A DNA stretch of 64,000 nucleotides from JACCTU01 sp963788055 (GCA_963788055.1 CAWBFA010000001.1:1-64000), one strand, 5' to 3'; positions 15,858 to 24,855 are shown, numbered from the stretch's first letter. Numbers and translations are program-made. The notes: generated by a model from the sequence alone, not told the origin.

Positions 15858-17000
15858 GTGACGCGTGCACTGCGCGGACTTCGCGCTCCGGTGATTGCGT
15901 TGGTCGCGATCGAGTTGCTCGATGAACTCGTTTTCGGTGCGCGAGAAGCCGCGTGGCCGACGCTTCGCGAAGAGTTCGATCTCAGCTACGCACAGATCGG
16001 TTTGCTGCTGAGCGTGCCGGCATACGCGTCGGTGGTAGTCGAACCTGTGTTCGGGGTCCTCGGTGACAGTCGTTGGCGGCGTGCGGTTGTCGTCGGCGGC
16101 GGAATCGGCACCGCGACGGCACTCGCGCTCGTCGCAGGGGCGCCGAGTTTTGTCGTCCTGCTCGTCGCGTTCGCCTTGCTGTTCCCGTCGACGGGAGCGT
16201 TCGTGTCGCTCTCTCAGGCGACGCTGATGGACCTCGAGCCCGAGCGCCGCGAGCTCAACATGACGCGCTGGAGCATCGCAGGCGGTGTCGGCGCGTTTGC
16301 TGGGCCGCTCCTGCTCGTGCTGTTCACCCAGGTCGGGGGCGGCTGGCGCGCGCTGTTCGGGACCTTCGCCGTGCTCGCGCTCGGGCTCACCGCGATTGCG
16401 GCCGCGACACACTCACGCGTGCGATCGCATGCGGGGCGGCCGTCGCTCCGCGGAACGTTCGCCGGTCTTCGCAGGCCGCTCGTCGTGCGGTGGCTCGTCC
16501 TGCTCGAGTTCGCCGACCTGCTCCTCGACGTGCTCCTCGGCTACGTGGCGCTGTACCTCGTCGACGAGGCGGGTGCGTCGGCTCAGGTCGGAGCACTCGG
16601 CGTCGCGGTCTGGACGGGCGCGGGGCTCGTCGGCGGGCTCGGAGTGATCGCTTTGCTTCGGCGGGTGGACGGTCTCCGGTACCTCCGGGCGAGCGCACTT
16701 GCCGCACTCGTTCTCTTCCCGGCCTTCCTGATCGTTCCCGGTGTGCCCGTGAAGCTCGTGCTGCTCACAGCCCTCGGGCTGGCGACCGCGGGCTGGTATT
16801 CGATCCCGAAGGCGCGCCTCTACGACGCGCTTAGCGGACAGAGCGGCGCGGTGCTGACGCTCGGGAGCGTGGCCGGCCTGATCGCGGCGTCGTTCCCGCT
16901 GGCGATCGGGCTCGTCGCGCAGCGCTACGGGATCGGCGTCGCCCTGTGGGTGCTCATCGCGGGCCCGGTCGTGCTTCTCGTCGGTGCACCCCGGCGCTAG
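15858..17000 (+). CDS. Major facilitator superfamily transporter
   Basis: The 380-residue product is predominantly membrane helices, about eleven or twelve, with the loop-2 signature reduced to VLGDSRWRRAVVVGG between helices 2 and 3. The first helix region (IELLDELVFGAREAAWPTLR) and the fold fit a drug- or sugar-efflux type MFS, but no substrate can be read from the sequence. Translation begins at GTG 15858 shortly after the paired palindromes, which may control it. Confidence 0.85.
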   Translation: MTRALRGLRAPVIALVAIELLDELVFGAREAAWPTLREEFDLSYAQIGLLLSVPAYASVVVEPVFGVLGDSRWRRAVVVGGGIGTATALALVAGAPSFVVLLVAFALLFPSTGAFVSLSQATLMDLEPERRELNMTRWSIAGGVGAFAGPLLLVLFTQVGGGWRALFGTFAVLALGLTAIAAATHSRVRSHAGRPSLRGTFAGLRRPLVVRWLVLLEFADLLLDVLLGYVALYLVDEAGASAQVGALGVAVWTGAGLVGGLGVIALLRRVDGLRYLRASALAALVLFPAFLIVPGVPVKLVLLTALGLATAGWYSIPKARLYDALSGQSGAVLTLGSVAGLIAASFPLAIGLVAQRYGIGVALWVLIAGPVVLLVGAPRR

Positions 17001-17120
17001 TCGGCGCCGGGATCGTCCTGCGCGTCGCTCTCGCCGCTGGTCGGATCCGGCGCGGGGGAGTCGTCGAGCTCCTCGTTGCGGTCGTCTTCGCGGGGGGTCG
17101 ACTGCGGTACGTTCTCTGAC

Positions 17121-19013
17121 ATGAAGGTCGTCCTACCCGACAAGACCGAACTCGAACTTCCCGACGGCGCAACCGGCCTCGACGCCGCGCGCGCGATCGG
17201 GCCGAAGCTCGCCGAGCAGGCGGTGCTCCTGCGCTCCAACGGGAGCGTGCAGGACCTGCGCCAGCCGCTCGAGGACGGGCAGCAGATCCAGATCGTCACG
17301 ACGCGCGACAAGGACGACCCCGACGCGCTCTACGTGCTTCGGCACTCGGCCGCGCATCTGCTCGCCGAGGCGGTCCGGCGTCTCTACCCGGGCGTGAAGA
17401 TTGCGATCGGCCCGCCGATCGAGAACGGCTTCTACTACGACTTCGAGTTCCCGGAGCCGATCCGCGAGGACGACCTCGAGAAGATCGAGGCCGAGATCGC
17501 GCGCGAGCTGAAGGAAGGGCGCGAGTGGTCGCGCGAGGAGATCGACGCCGACGAGGCGCGGCGGATCTTCTCCGAGCAGGGCGAGAACTACAAGGTGGAG
17601 CTCGTCGACACCGCGGAGGGGCCGATCACCCTCTACACGCAGGGTGACTTCACCGACCTGTGCCGCGGTCCGCATCTCCAGAACTCGAAGCCGATCAAGG
17701 CGCTCAAGCTCACGAGCCTCGCCGGCGCCTACTGGCGGGGCGACGAGCACAACAAGCAGCTGACGCGGATCTACGGCACCGCCTTCTACTCGCAGGAGGA
17801 TCTCGACCGTCACCTCGAGCGGCTGGAGGAGGCGCGCAAGCGCGACCACCGCCGGCTCGGGCGCGACCTCGACCTGTTCCACCTCTCCGAGCACTCGCCG
17901 GGGTCGCCGTTCTGGCACCCGAAGGGAATGGTGATCTGGAACGCGCTCGAGGATCTGCGCCGGCAGGAGAACTCCAAGCGCGGCTACGAGGAGGTCAAGA
18001 CGCCCCTTCTGTACGACATCGAGACGTACATCACCTCGGGGCACTACGACAACTACAAGGAGAACATGTTCTTCGTCAATACGGGCGACGAGGAGCGAAT
18101 GGCGCTGAAGCCGATGAACTGCCCGGGCCACATGCTGCTCTTCGGTTCGGAGCTCCGGTCCTACCGCGACCTGCCGGTCCGCTACGCCGAATCGTCGACG
18201 CTGCACCGGGACGAGCCGGGCGGGACGCTGCACGGGCTCCTACGCGTCCGGCACATCACCCAGGACGACGCGCACGTCTTCGTCACCGAGGATCAGATTC
18301 AGGGCGAGATCGACGGGATGATCGACTTCGTCACGTTCCTCTACGACCAGTTCGGGCTGATCGCGCGCGCCGAGCTCTCGACGCGGCCGGAGAACCGGCT
18401 CGGGACCGACGAGCAGTGGGATCGCGCGGAGGGGGCGCTCGAGGCAGCGCTGAAGCGTCACAAGATGGACTACGTGATCAGCCCCGGCGAGGGAACGTTC
18501 TACGGCCCGAAGATCGACCTGCACATGACCGACGTGCTCGGCCGCTCGTGGCAGATGGGGACGATCCAGCTCGACTACCAGATGCCGATGCAGTTCGGCC
18601 TGACCTACATGGGCGCCGACAACAAGGAGCACCACCCCGTCGTGATCCACCGCGCGCTGCTGGGGTCGCTCGAGCGCTTCATCGGCGTCCTGATCGAGCA
18701 CTACGGCGGCGCCTTTCCCTTCTGGCTCGCGCCGGTGCAGGTCCGGATCCTTCCGGTCGGCGAGGATCACCGCGCCGCCGCCGCCGAGCTCGCCCGAGCA
18801 CTGCGCGAAGCGGGTTTCCGCGTCGACGTCGACGATCGGGACGAGACGGTCGGCAAGCGCATCCGGGACGGGGAGATCGAGAAGATCCCCAAGGTCGTGG
18901 TCTACGGCGACCGCGAGTCTGCGGAGTCCCTGTCGGTCCGGGACCGGGGCGGGGAGCAGTACCAGACGGGCCTCGTAGACCTTGTCCGCGAGCTTGCTAC
19001 TCTGAAGCCCTGA
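17121..19013 (+). CDS. thrS: Threonine--tRNA ligase
   Basis: The 630-residue product charges tRNA-Thr in the cytosol. An N-terminal TGS domain (1-60, KVVLPDKTELELPDGATG) is followed by the editing domain with HSAAHLLAEAV near residue 75 and TDLCRGPHL near 180. The class II catalytic core shows MNCPGH near 333, which supplies zinc Cys, then the motif 2 stretch STLHRDEPGGTLHGL and motif 3 GSLERFIGVLIEHY. The C-terminal anticodon-binding domain starts near LAPVQVRILPVG. Length is normal. The first codons fit the family start, so ATG 17121 is used. It heads the thrS-infC-rpmI-rplT block. Confidence 0.97.
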   Translation: MKVVLPDKTELELPDGATGLDAARAIGPKLAEQAVLLRSNGSVQDLRQPLEDGQQIQIVTTRDKDDPDALYVLRHSAAHLLAEAVRRLYPGVKIAIGPPIENGFYYDFEFPEPIREDDLEKIEAEIARELKEGREWSREEIDADEARRIFSEQGENYKVELVDTAEGPITLYTQGDFTDLCRGPHLQNSKPIKALKLTSLAGAYWRGDEHNKQLTRIYGTAFYSQEDLDRHLERLEEARKRDHRRLGRDLDLFHLSEHSPGSPFWHPKGMVIWNALEDLRRQENSKRGYEEVKTPLLYDIETYITSGHYDNYKENMFFVNTGDEERMALKPMNCPGHMLLFGSELRSYRDLPVRYAESSTLHRDEPGGTLHGLLRVRHITQDDAHVFVTEDQIQGEIDGMIDFVTFLYDQFGLIARAELSTRPENRLGTDEQWDRAEGALEAALKRHKMDYVISPGEGTFYGPKIDLHMTDVLGRSWQMGTIQLDYQMPMQFGLTYMGADNKEHHPVVIHRALLGSLERFIGVLIEHYGGAFPFWLAPVQVRILPVGEDHRAAAAELARALREAGFRVDVDDRDETVGKRIRDGEIEKIPKVVVYGDRESAESLSVRDRGGEQYQTGLVDLVRELATLKP

Positions 19014-19161
19014 CCAAAGCAGGAGCGGACCCGTTCCTCACCCGGCGAGCCACGAGCTCCGCGCGGGTTGAACCGAGACGATTTTCGGGAGAAACGGGCC
19101 GCTGCGTGCAGCGGCTTTTGCCATTTGAGAAGGAGGACCTGAAGAGCTTGGTGAACAGTCT
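19014..19161 (+). promoter_or_regulatory. infC leader with an attenuator-like hairpin
   Basis: The 148 bases between thrS and infC contain a seven-base-pair hairpin (19098-19104 with 19109-19115, loop CGTG) followed at once by TTTT (19116-19119), the form of an intrinsic terminator. A strong AGGAGG lies at 19130-19135. In many bacteria the infC-rpmI-rplT mRNA leader is folded and regulated by L20 or by attenuation. Here the hairpin could end part of the transcripts from thrS or serve as such a switch. The upstream bases could form a competing stem, but this was not computed. Confidence 0.6.
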
Positions 19162-19848
19162 GTGAGGCCCCGCCGCAGGTTTGCGCCGGAGCCGCCGAGG
19201 CCGGCGAGGAACGAGCTCGTCAACGAGAACATCCGGTCGGCGCAGGTTCGGCTGATCGACGAGGACGGAGCTCAGCTCGGAATCCAGCCCACGAAGGAAG
19301 CGCTGGAGATCGCGTGGGCAAAGAACCTCGACCTCGTCGTGGTCGCTGCCCAGGCCGATCCGCCGGTCGCGAGGGTGATGGACCACAGCAAGTACAAGTA
19401 CGAGCAGGAGCAGAAGGCCAAGCTCGCTCGGAAGCACCAGCTTCAGGTCAACATCAAGGAGATCAAGTTCAGGCCGAAGATCGGGATTCACGACTACGAG
19501 ACGAAGAAGGGCCACGTCGTCCGCTTCCTCAAGCAGCGGGCCAAGGTCAAGGTCACGATCATGTTCCGAGGGCGCGAGCAGCAGCACCCGGAGCGGGGAC
19601 GTGACCTGCTGATGCGCCTCGCCGAGGACATCAAGGAGATCGGAGTGATCGAGTCCGCTCCGCTGCTCGAAGGTCGGAACATGACGATGCTGATGGCCCC
19701 GACGAAGACCGCAGGAGAAAAGCCCAATGCCAAAACAGAAGACACACAGCAGCGCGAAGAAGCGCTTCAAGATCACGGGGACGGGCAAGCTGCTCCGCCG
19801 GAAGGCGATGCAGAGCCACAATCTCGAGCACAAGTCAGCCAAGCGTAA
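19162..19848 (+). CDS. infC: Translation initiation factor IF-3
   Basis: The 228-residue product has the IF-3 N domain (RNELVNENIRSAQVRLIDED), the linker helix with YKYEQEQKAK, and the C domain with IKEIKFRPKIGIHDYETK and VTIMFRGREQQHPERG. It binds the 30S subunit and checks start-codon pairing. Normal IF-3 ends near the segment LMAPTK; here about 47 extra residues follow, rich in Glu, Gln and Pro, because the frame runs 122 bases into rpmI. GTG 19162 is the start; the usual AUU-type autoregulatory start is not seen. It lies 148 bases after thrS. Confidence 0.93.
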   Translation: MRPRRRFAPEPPRPARNELVNENIRSAQVRLIDEDGAQLGIQPTKEALEIAWAKNLDLVVVAAQADPPVARVMDHSKYKYEQEQKAKLARKHQLQVNIKEIKFRPKIGIHDYETKKGHVVRFLKQRAKVKVTIMFRGREQQHPERGRDLLMRLAEDIKEIGVIESAPLLEGRNMTMLMAPTKTAGEKPNAKTEDTQQREEALQDHGDGQAAPPEGDAEPQSRAQVSQA

Positions 19849-19948
19849 GCGCGCGTTCCGGCGCGACCAGCCGGTCGCTCCAGCCGACGTCCGCGAGCTG
19901 AGCCGCCTGTTCCCCGGGATGATCAAGAAGAAGAAGGTGAAGAGCTAG
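19727..19948 (+). CDS. rpmI: Ribosomal protein bL35
   Basis: The 73-residue product has the standard bL35 sequence: MPKQKTHSSAKKRFKITGTG, then RRKAMQSHNLEHKSAKRKR and an end rich in Lys. It is a structural protein of the 50S subunit. Its first 122 bases overlap the 3' end of infC in another frame, with GGAG ahead of the ATG inside infC. The last base of its TAG stop is the first base of the rplT GTG start. Confidence 0.96.
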   Translation: MPKQKTHSSAKKRFKITGTGKLLRRKAMQSHNLEHKSAKRKRAFRRDQPVAPADVRELSRLFPGMIKKKKVKS

Positions 19949-20319
19949 TGCCGCGCGTCAAGCGATCGGTCCACGCGCGCAAGAAGCGCCGCAAGGTGCT
20001 CGACCAGGCGAGCGGGTACTGGGGCCTCAAGCACTCGAGCTACAAGCTCGCGAAGCAGCAGGTCGAGAAGTCGCTCACGTACGCCTACCGCGACCGCAAG
20101 ACGAAGAAGCGGATGCTGCGGCGGCTCTGGATCGTGCGGATCAACGCCGCCGCGCGCCAGCACGACCTCTCCTACAACCAGTTCATCTCGGGCCTCAAGA
20201 AGGCGGAGATCGAGCTCGACCGCAAGATCCTCGCCGATCTCGCCGTCTCCGATCCTGCCGCGTTCGGCCGGATCGCCGAGCAGGCGAAGGCCGCGCTGCC
20301 GAGACCAGTCTCCTCCTGA
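19948..20319 (+). CDS. rplT: Ribosomal protein bL20
   Basis: The 123-residue product begins MPRVKRSVHARKKRRKVLDQ and continues with GYWGLKHSSYKLAKQQV and RKKRMLRRLWIVRINAA-like core, the bL20 signature. It binds 23S rRNA early in 50S assembly and, in several bacteria, represses its own operon. It starts at GTG 19948, overlapping the rpmI stop by one base, so the two are coupled. The 3' end overlaps the probable start of the methyltransferase gene. Confidence 0.97.
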   Translation: MPRVKRSVHARKKRRKVLDQASGYWGLKHSSYKLAKQQVEKSLTYAYRDRKTKKRMLRRLWIVRINAAARQHDLSYNQFISGLKKAEIELDRKILADLAVSDPAAFGRIAEQAKAALPRPVSS

Positions 20320-20996
20320 TCACCTCGGCCGCGAACCCGCGGCTGAGGCTCGTGCGGCGGCTGGCCTCACGCTCGCAGCGTGAGCGCGAGGGGCTCTTCG
20401 TCGTCGAGGGCGAGGATCTCGTCGAGGCGGCGCAGGCCGCCGGGATCGAACCGGTCGACCTCTTCGTCGCGGGCGAGACGGTTACGCCCGAGGTGCTCGC
20501 CGAGCTCTCGACGATGCCGCACCCCGCTCGCGCGATCGGTGTCTATCGCCGCGACGACCTCCCGCGCGGCGTCCGTCCGCTCTGCCTCGCGCTCTGGCAC
20601 GTGCACGATCCCGGCAACGTCGGCACGCTCCTGCGCACGGCCGATGCGTTCGAGGCGTCGGTCGCCCTCTCGCCCGGCTGCGGCGACCCGACAGGCCCGA
20701 AGGGACTGCGTGCGTCGATGGGCGCGGTCTTCCGCGTGCCGACCGCGTCGTTCGAGGAGTCGGGCACGCCACGCGTCGCGCTCGTCTCGCACGGGGGCAC
20801 GCCGCTGCCGGAGCTCGAGCTCGCGGGCGCTGTGACCTTCGTGCTCGGTGCGGAGCGCGAGGGGTTGCCCGACGACGTGCTGCGCGGCTGCGACGCGGTC
20901 GCGACGATCCCGCAGGCCGGGCACGCCGACTCGCTCAACGTTGCGGCCGCCGGCGCGATCGCGCTCTATGAATCCGTGCGCCGCACCTCGGCGTAG
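20316..20996 (+). CDS. TrmH/SpoU-family RNA 2'-O-methyltransferase
   Basis: The product is a SPOUT-fold methyltransferase of about 226 residues that modifies ribose in rRNA or tRNA. The substrate-binding part has REREGLFVVEGEDLVEAA. The knotted cofactor site shows HDPGNVGTLLRTADAF, FVLGAEREGLPDDVL and IPQAGHADSLNVAAAGAI, the three SPOUT motifs. Family members start with ITSAANPRLRLVRRLA, but in this sequence that segment lies upstream of the first standard start (GTG 20352). A CTG at 20316 overlapping the rplT stop as CTGA would encode it exactly. I therefore place the start there; the conventional alternative is 20352. Its place after rplT and before pheS is common. Confidence 0.85.
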   Translation: MITSAANPRLRLVRRLASRSQREREGLFVVEGEDLVEAAQAAGIEPVDLFVAGETVTPEVLAELSTMPHPARAIGVYRRDDLPRGVRPLCLALWHVHDPGNVGTLLRTADAFEASVALSPGCGDPTGPKGLRASMGAVFRVPTASFEESGTPRVALVSHGGTPLPELELAGAVTFVLGAEREGLPDDVLRGCDAVATIPQAGHADSLNVAAAGAIALYESVRRTSA

Positions 20997-21042
20997 AACT
21001 CTCGGCGGCGAAGGGGAGGGGAGAGCGCGAGCGCGGGGGCGC

Positions 21043-22893
21043 CTACCAGGCGCCCCCGCCGCCGCCCCCTCCGCCGCCGCCTCCGCCGCCGGAGAAGCCG
21101 CCGCCGGAGCCGCCGCCGCCCGAGTTCGGAGGTGCGAGCGCCGACCCGAAGCCTGACGTGAGGTCCGAGATGCCGAGCGCGCTCGGCCCGCTGCCGAGGT
21201 CGCCGTTCGGGCTGATCCAGAAGATCGAGCTCTGATCGTGGAGCTCCTGCGGCATGTGGAGGTGCGCGCCCTGGAGAACCCGCTCGGCGATCCCGAACGC
21301 GATCCCGTAGACGAGGAAGCGCTCCCAGAGCTCGAGGGAGACAGGCGGCGCCTCGGCGAGGCGCGGGAAGTCGGTGAGGTACCGGCGGAACGCGTCCCAG
21401 CGCTGCGCGTCGACCTGGGCGTCGGGACGGCGCCTTCGCCACAGCCGGATCGAGAACGCGGACGCGGCCGAGACGCCCGCGTTCACGAAGGAGCAGACGC
21501 CGAGCGAGAGCAGCAGCACCGAGTCCCAGGTCGGCGCGACGCTCGACCACCGGCGCTGGCCCATCGCGAAGAGGATCCAGCCGAGCACTCCGAAGACCAC
21601 CACGGCGCCGATGAGCGGGATCAGCCCCGCGTTCGTGAACCAGTTGCGGCTCCCGACCTCGGTGCCGACCGCCTCCTTGAAGTCCTTGAACCGCTGCGCG
21701 TTCGACGTGCGGTCGTCCTCGATCCGGTCGCGGAACTTCGAGAGCCGCTCGGGACCATCGGAGAGCACGTCGTCGACGACGTTCGCGACCTCGGCCTCGT
21801 ATGGCGTCAGATCGAGCTCTTTCCCCTGCGAGAGCTCGAGGTCTGCGATCTCCTCGTGTCGCAGCCCGCCCCAGACGCTGCGCTCGGTCGTTACGCCCTC
21901 GGACTTGTAACGCCCGCGCCGGATCAGGTCGAAGAGCGTCGCGGTGAACTCGTTCGAGCCGACCCGCGTTCGCTGCGCGACGAGCGAGGGCACGAGCGCG
22001 GGCTCCAGGTCGGTGGGCGGCTCCTGCTCGTACTCGCGGTCGTACCCGACGTCGAGCTCGCGCCCGTAGCGCCGGTACACGAAGTAGACGAACGCAAGCG
22101 CCGGGATCAGGCCGAGCAGGCCGAGCAGCAGCAGCGTGCGCGGGAGATTGTCCACCGCCTCGTCGATCCGCTCCCGGTCTTTCGCGTACTCGTTTGCCGC
22201 GCCGACCTCCTCCGCGACGATCCGCTCGAGCGCGTTCCCCTCGCGGACGATCGCGTCGTCCGGGTTCGGCAGGTACGCGCGAGGAAAGAGCACGCGACCC
22301 TCGACCCACGTGCCCGGCGGGATGTCGAGCGCGCGGAAGAGCGCCTGCTCGCCGTCGATCGTGACATCGCCCGGCACCGACACGGGGTGGCCCCACGCGC
22401 GCGTGACGGGGCCCTGCGCGGTCACCGTCGCGGTGAGCTTGCCGAGCTGCTGCTCCCACTCGTCGCCCCAGAGCCTGATGTTGACGTCGACCACGTCGTC
22501 GTAGGCGACCGTGACCCCCTTGAGCCGGTACACCAGCTCGAACGTCCGCTGCTCGTTCGTGGCCGAGTAGTGCCAGACGACGCGGATCCCGTCGCCCACG
22601 TTCGTGACGCCGAAGGTTCCCGGTGGCGAGAAGCACCCGAGCTCGGTGCAGCCGCCCGAGGTATAGGCGCGGCGATCCTCGAGCACCTGCACGTCGCTGA
22701 TCGACTCTCCGTCGCGGAGCGGGATGTCGCGGTACGCGCCGCTGAAGCTGCCGTCGTACGCGAAGGTGATGCGCTCTCCCACCTCGAGCGCCCCGGAGCC
22801 CTCGACGAAAACGGTCACCGTCGCCTCCGGGATCTGGAACGACTTCGCCTGCGCTGGTGCCGCGACCGCCAGGGCCGCGAGCGCGGCGATCAG
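21043..22893 (-). CDS. DUF2207 membrane protein
   Basis: The product is a large membrane protein of the DUF2207 family. The N-terminal extracellular beta domain (EVGERITFAYDGSFSGAYRD and WHYSATNEQRTFEL) is followed by a helix near residue 250 (LLLLGLLGLIPALAFVYFVY), a cytoplasmic region, two further helices and a C-terminal tail of Gly/Ser (the end is almost all glycine). It always occurs with LemA, as here. The first standard start is GTG 22818, but a signal peptide (IAALAALAVAAPAQA) lies upstream in frame. CTG 22893, overlapping the lemA stop as CTGA, is the only coupled start that includes it. Function is unknown; the pair is linked to envelope stress in some bacteria. Confidence 0.8.
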   Translation of the reverse strand: MIAALAALAVAAPAQAKSFQIPEATVTVFVEGSGALEVGERITFAYDGSFSGAYRDIPLRDGESISDVQVLEDRRAYTSGGCTELGCFSPPGTFGVTNVGDGIRVVWHYSATNEQRTFELVYRLKGVTVAYDDVVDVNIRLWGDEWEQQLGKLTATVTAQGPVTRAWGHPVSVPGDVTIDGEQALFRALDIPPGTWVEGRVLFPRAYLPNPDDAIVREGNALERIVAEEVGAANEYAKDRERIDEAVDNLPRTLLLLGLLGLIPALAFVYFVYRRYGRELDVGYDREYEQEPPTDLEPALVPSLVAQRTRVGSNEFTATLFDLIRRGRYKSEGVTTERSVWGGLRHEEIADLELSQGKELDLTPYEAEVANVVDDVLSDGPERLSKFRDRIEDDRTSNAQRFKDFKEAVGTEVGSRNWFTNAGLIPLIGAVVVFGVLGWILFAMGQRRWSSVAPTWDSVLLLSLGVCSFVNAGVSAASAFSIRLWRRRRPDAQVDAQRWDAFRRYLTDFPRLAEAPPVSLELWERFLVYGIAFGIAERVLQGAHLHMPQELHDQSSIFWISPNGDLGSGPSALGISDLTSGFGSALAPPNSGGGGSGGGFSGGGGGGGGGGGGGAW

Positions 22894-23441
22894 AACTGCA
22901 CGCGTGGCGCCTCCCGGGCGGGTTCCTCGATCTCGAAGAACGGCTTCTCCTCGAACGAGAACATGGACGCGACGAGGTTCGTCGGCACGGTCTCGCGCGC
23001 GTTCTCGTAGGACAGCACGGTGTCGTTGTAGACCTGACGCGCGACGCGGATCTTGTCCTCGGTGTCGCCGAGCTGAGCCTGCAGCTGCTGGAAGTTCTCG
23101 CTCGCGCGCAGCTCGGGGTACGCCTCCGCGACGGCGAAGAGCCGCCCGATCGCCGCGGTGAGGACGTTCTCGGCCTCCGCCTGTTCCGGAACACTCCCCG
23201 CCTGCTGGGCGCGAGTCCGCGCGTTCGTGACCTCTTCGAAGGTCGCGCGCTCGTGCGACGCGTAGCCCTTCACGGTCTCGACCAGGTTCGGGATCAGGTC
23301 GTAGCGACGCTTGAGCTGGACGTCGACCTGCGCCCAGGCGTTGTCGACGCGGTTTCGCAGCCGGACGAGCTTGTTGTAGAGGACGACGAGCGCCAGCCCG
23401 AGGAGGACGGCGACCGCGATCGCGATGAGGATCCAGCTCAC
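22890..23441 (-). CDS. lemA: LemA family protein
   Basis: The 183-residue product begins with one membrane helix (ILIAIAVAVLLGLALVVLY) and continues with the LemA four-helix body: NKLVRLRNRVDNAWAQVDVQ, KRRYDLIPNLVETVKGY and AYPELRASENFQQLQ. It is a membrane-anchored, outward-facing helical protein. Neighbouring DUF2207 overlaps its stop by four bases, so the two form one coupled unit. It has the usual length of about 185 residues. Confidence 0.93.
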   Translation of the reverse strand: MSWILIAIAVAVLLGLALVVLYNKLVRLRNRVDNAWAQVDVQLKRRYDLIPNLVETVKGYASHERATFEEVTNARTRAQQAGSVPEQAEAENVLTAAIGRLFAVAEAYPELRASENFQQLQAQLGDTEDKIRVARQVYNDTVLSYENARETVPTNLVASMFSFEEKPFFEIEEPAREAPRVQF

Positions 23442-23451
23442 AGGCGCGACT

Positions 23452-24156
23452 CTAACCTGCCGGCCGCTTGGCGACCCAGACCGAGTCCTCGCCGCCGCGG
23501 TAGGCCCGCCGGTCGAACCAGCCGAAGTGCCCGAGGACCTCGAAGCCGGCCTGCTCGATCAGCCCACGCCACTCCTGCGGCGACAGCCATGCGAGCTCCA
23601 TCGTCGTGGCGTCGTCGGAGCCTCGGACGGAGAGGGTGAGGCGTCGGCGCTCGGTGTCCCACTCGGCGCGCTCGAAGATCCCCGGCTCGCGTTCCAGCCA
23701 GCGGCCGTGCGTCTCGGCGACGTCGTCGGCGCCTGGCGCGAAGACGTCGAACGCGAACGTGCCGCCCGGGGCGAGCAGCCGGCGCGCGGCCGCGAGCGCA
23801 GCCAGGCGCTCCTCGTCGGTGTGGAGGTGCAGGTACGCGCGGAAGGGACACGTGACGAGCGGGACGCGTTCGGGCACCGGAGGATCGGCGAGGTCCCCGA
23901 GGCGGAGGTCGACGAGCTTCGCGACGCCGGCCGCCGCGGCGGCCTCCGCGCACACCTCGAGCATGCCGCGAGACGAGTCGACCCCGATCACCGGGATGCC
24001 CGCAGCCGCGGTGGGCACCGCGATGCGTCCGGTGCCCACGCCGAGCTCGACGACGCTGCCCGCCTCCTTTGCGAGGTCGACGTAGAACCCGACATCCTCG
24101 GTCACGCTCACCGACCACGGGTCGTAGATCCGGGCGATCCGGTCGTAAGAACTCAC
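23452..24156 (-). CDS. Class I SAM-dependent methyltransferase
   Basis: The 234-residue product has the Rossmann-type cofactor motif VVELGVGTGRIAV near residue 37, then VIGVDSSRGML and the post-motif LRLGDLADPP. The start YDRIARIYDPWSVSV and the YCPF-like segment (TCPFRAYLHL) match a small group of actinobacterial methyltransferases of unknown substrate. It begins at GTG 24156, which overlaps the stop of the upstream paralogue as GTGA. The two genes are tandem duplicates of about 35-40 per cent similarity by eye. Confidence 0.85.
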   Translation of the reverse strand: MSSYDRIARIYDPWSVSVTEDVGFYVDLAKEAGSVVELGVGTGRIAVPTAAAGIPVIGVDSSRGMLEVCAEAAAAAGVAKLVDLRLGDLADPPVPERVPLVTCPFRAYLHLHTDEERLAALAAARRLLAPGGTFAFDVFAPGADDVAETHGRWLEREPGIFERAEWDTERRRLTLSVRGSDDATTMELAWLSPQEWRGLIEQAGFEVLGHFGWFDRRAYRGGEDSVWVAKRPAG

Positions 24157-24827
24157 GGCTTGCGCGCGACGAACACGTATTCGCGGCTCTCGTCACCGAA
24201 CGGTTCACCCTCGAAGCCCCCGTAGAGCGCCTCGAGCTCGAGACCGGCGACGTCGAGCAGCCCGAGCCACTCGTTTCTCGTCGCCCACCAGAGCGAGATC
24301 GTCCCGCCCGTCTCGAGCGTGATGTCGATCCGGTTGTCCCCGACGGCGTAGGCGAGCGTGTGCGGGACGGGCGTCTCCTGGCGGTTGCCGTCGAGCATCA
24401 TCGCGATCTTGTGGTCGAACGCGAACGCGTTCCAGGCGAAGCGGCCGCCGGGCTTGAGCGCTGCGGACACGTGCTCGAACGTCCGGCGCCGGTCCGCCCA
24501 GGTCGGGAGGTGCAGCAGTGAGCGGAAGGGGCAGTAGATGAGCGCTGCCGGCTCATCGAGCGCGAATTCGCTCATGTCGCCCAAGCGGAGGTCGAGGTCG
24601 GCACCGGTCGCGCGCGCCTGCTCGAGCATCTCCGGGGACGCGTCGATCCCGATCACGCGCTTGCCGGTTTCTCGCGCGACGGCGGCGGCGACCCGGCCCG
24701 TCCCCACCGCAAGCTCGACGATCGGGCCGTCCGCCTCTCTCGCCAGCCCGACGTAGAACGGGATGTCCTGGGTCATGTCGTTCGCCCAGCGGTCGTAGAT
24801 CGCGGCGAAGGGCTCGTAGGCGCTCAC
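24153..24827 (-). CDS. Class I SAM-dependent methyltransferase, paralogue
   Basis: The 224-residue product starts VSAYEPFAAIYDRWAND and holds the SAM-binding motif IVELAVGTGRVAAAV, VIGIDASPEMLE and LRLGDMSEF. The LIYCPFRSLLHL and WNAFAFDHKIA segments mirror the neighbour, so the pair arose by duplication. GTG 24827 is only 28 bases from the divergent pheS start, so the promoters face each other or overlap. Substrate unknown. Confidence 0.85.
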   Translation of the reverse strand: MSAYEPFAAIYDRWANDMTQDIPFYVGLAREADGPIVELAVGTGRVAAAVARETGKRVIGIDASPEMLEQARATGADLDLRLGDMSEFALDEPAALIYCPFRSLLHLPTWADRRRTFEHVSAALKPGGRFAWNAFAFDHKIAMMLDGNRQETPVPHTLAYAVGDNRIDITLETGGTISLWWATRNEWLGLLDVAGLELEALYGGFEGEPFGDESREYVFVARKP

Positions 24828-24855
24828 GGCTGCATTCTCGTCTACAGTCGCCGCC

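Noticed and set aside
16997..17122. Small acidic minus-strand frame of 41 residues (MSENVPQSTPREDD...) whose ATG overlaps the thrS start codon
   Set aside because: It overlaps the thrS start exactly head to head, has no ribosome site of its own, and its composition follows from a GC-rich reverse strand.
17133..18233. Long open frame antisense to thrS
   Set aside because: The plus strand has unmistakable ThrRS motifs throughout; the antisense frame is an effect of GC-biased third positions.
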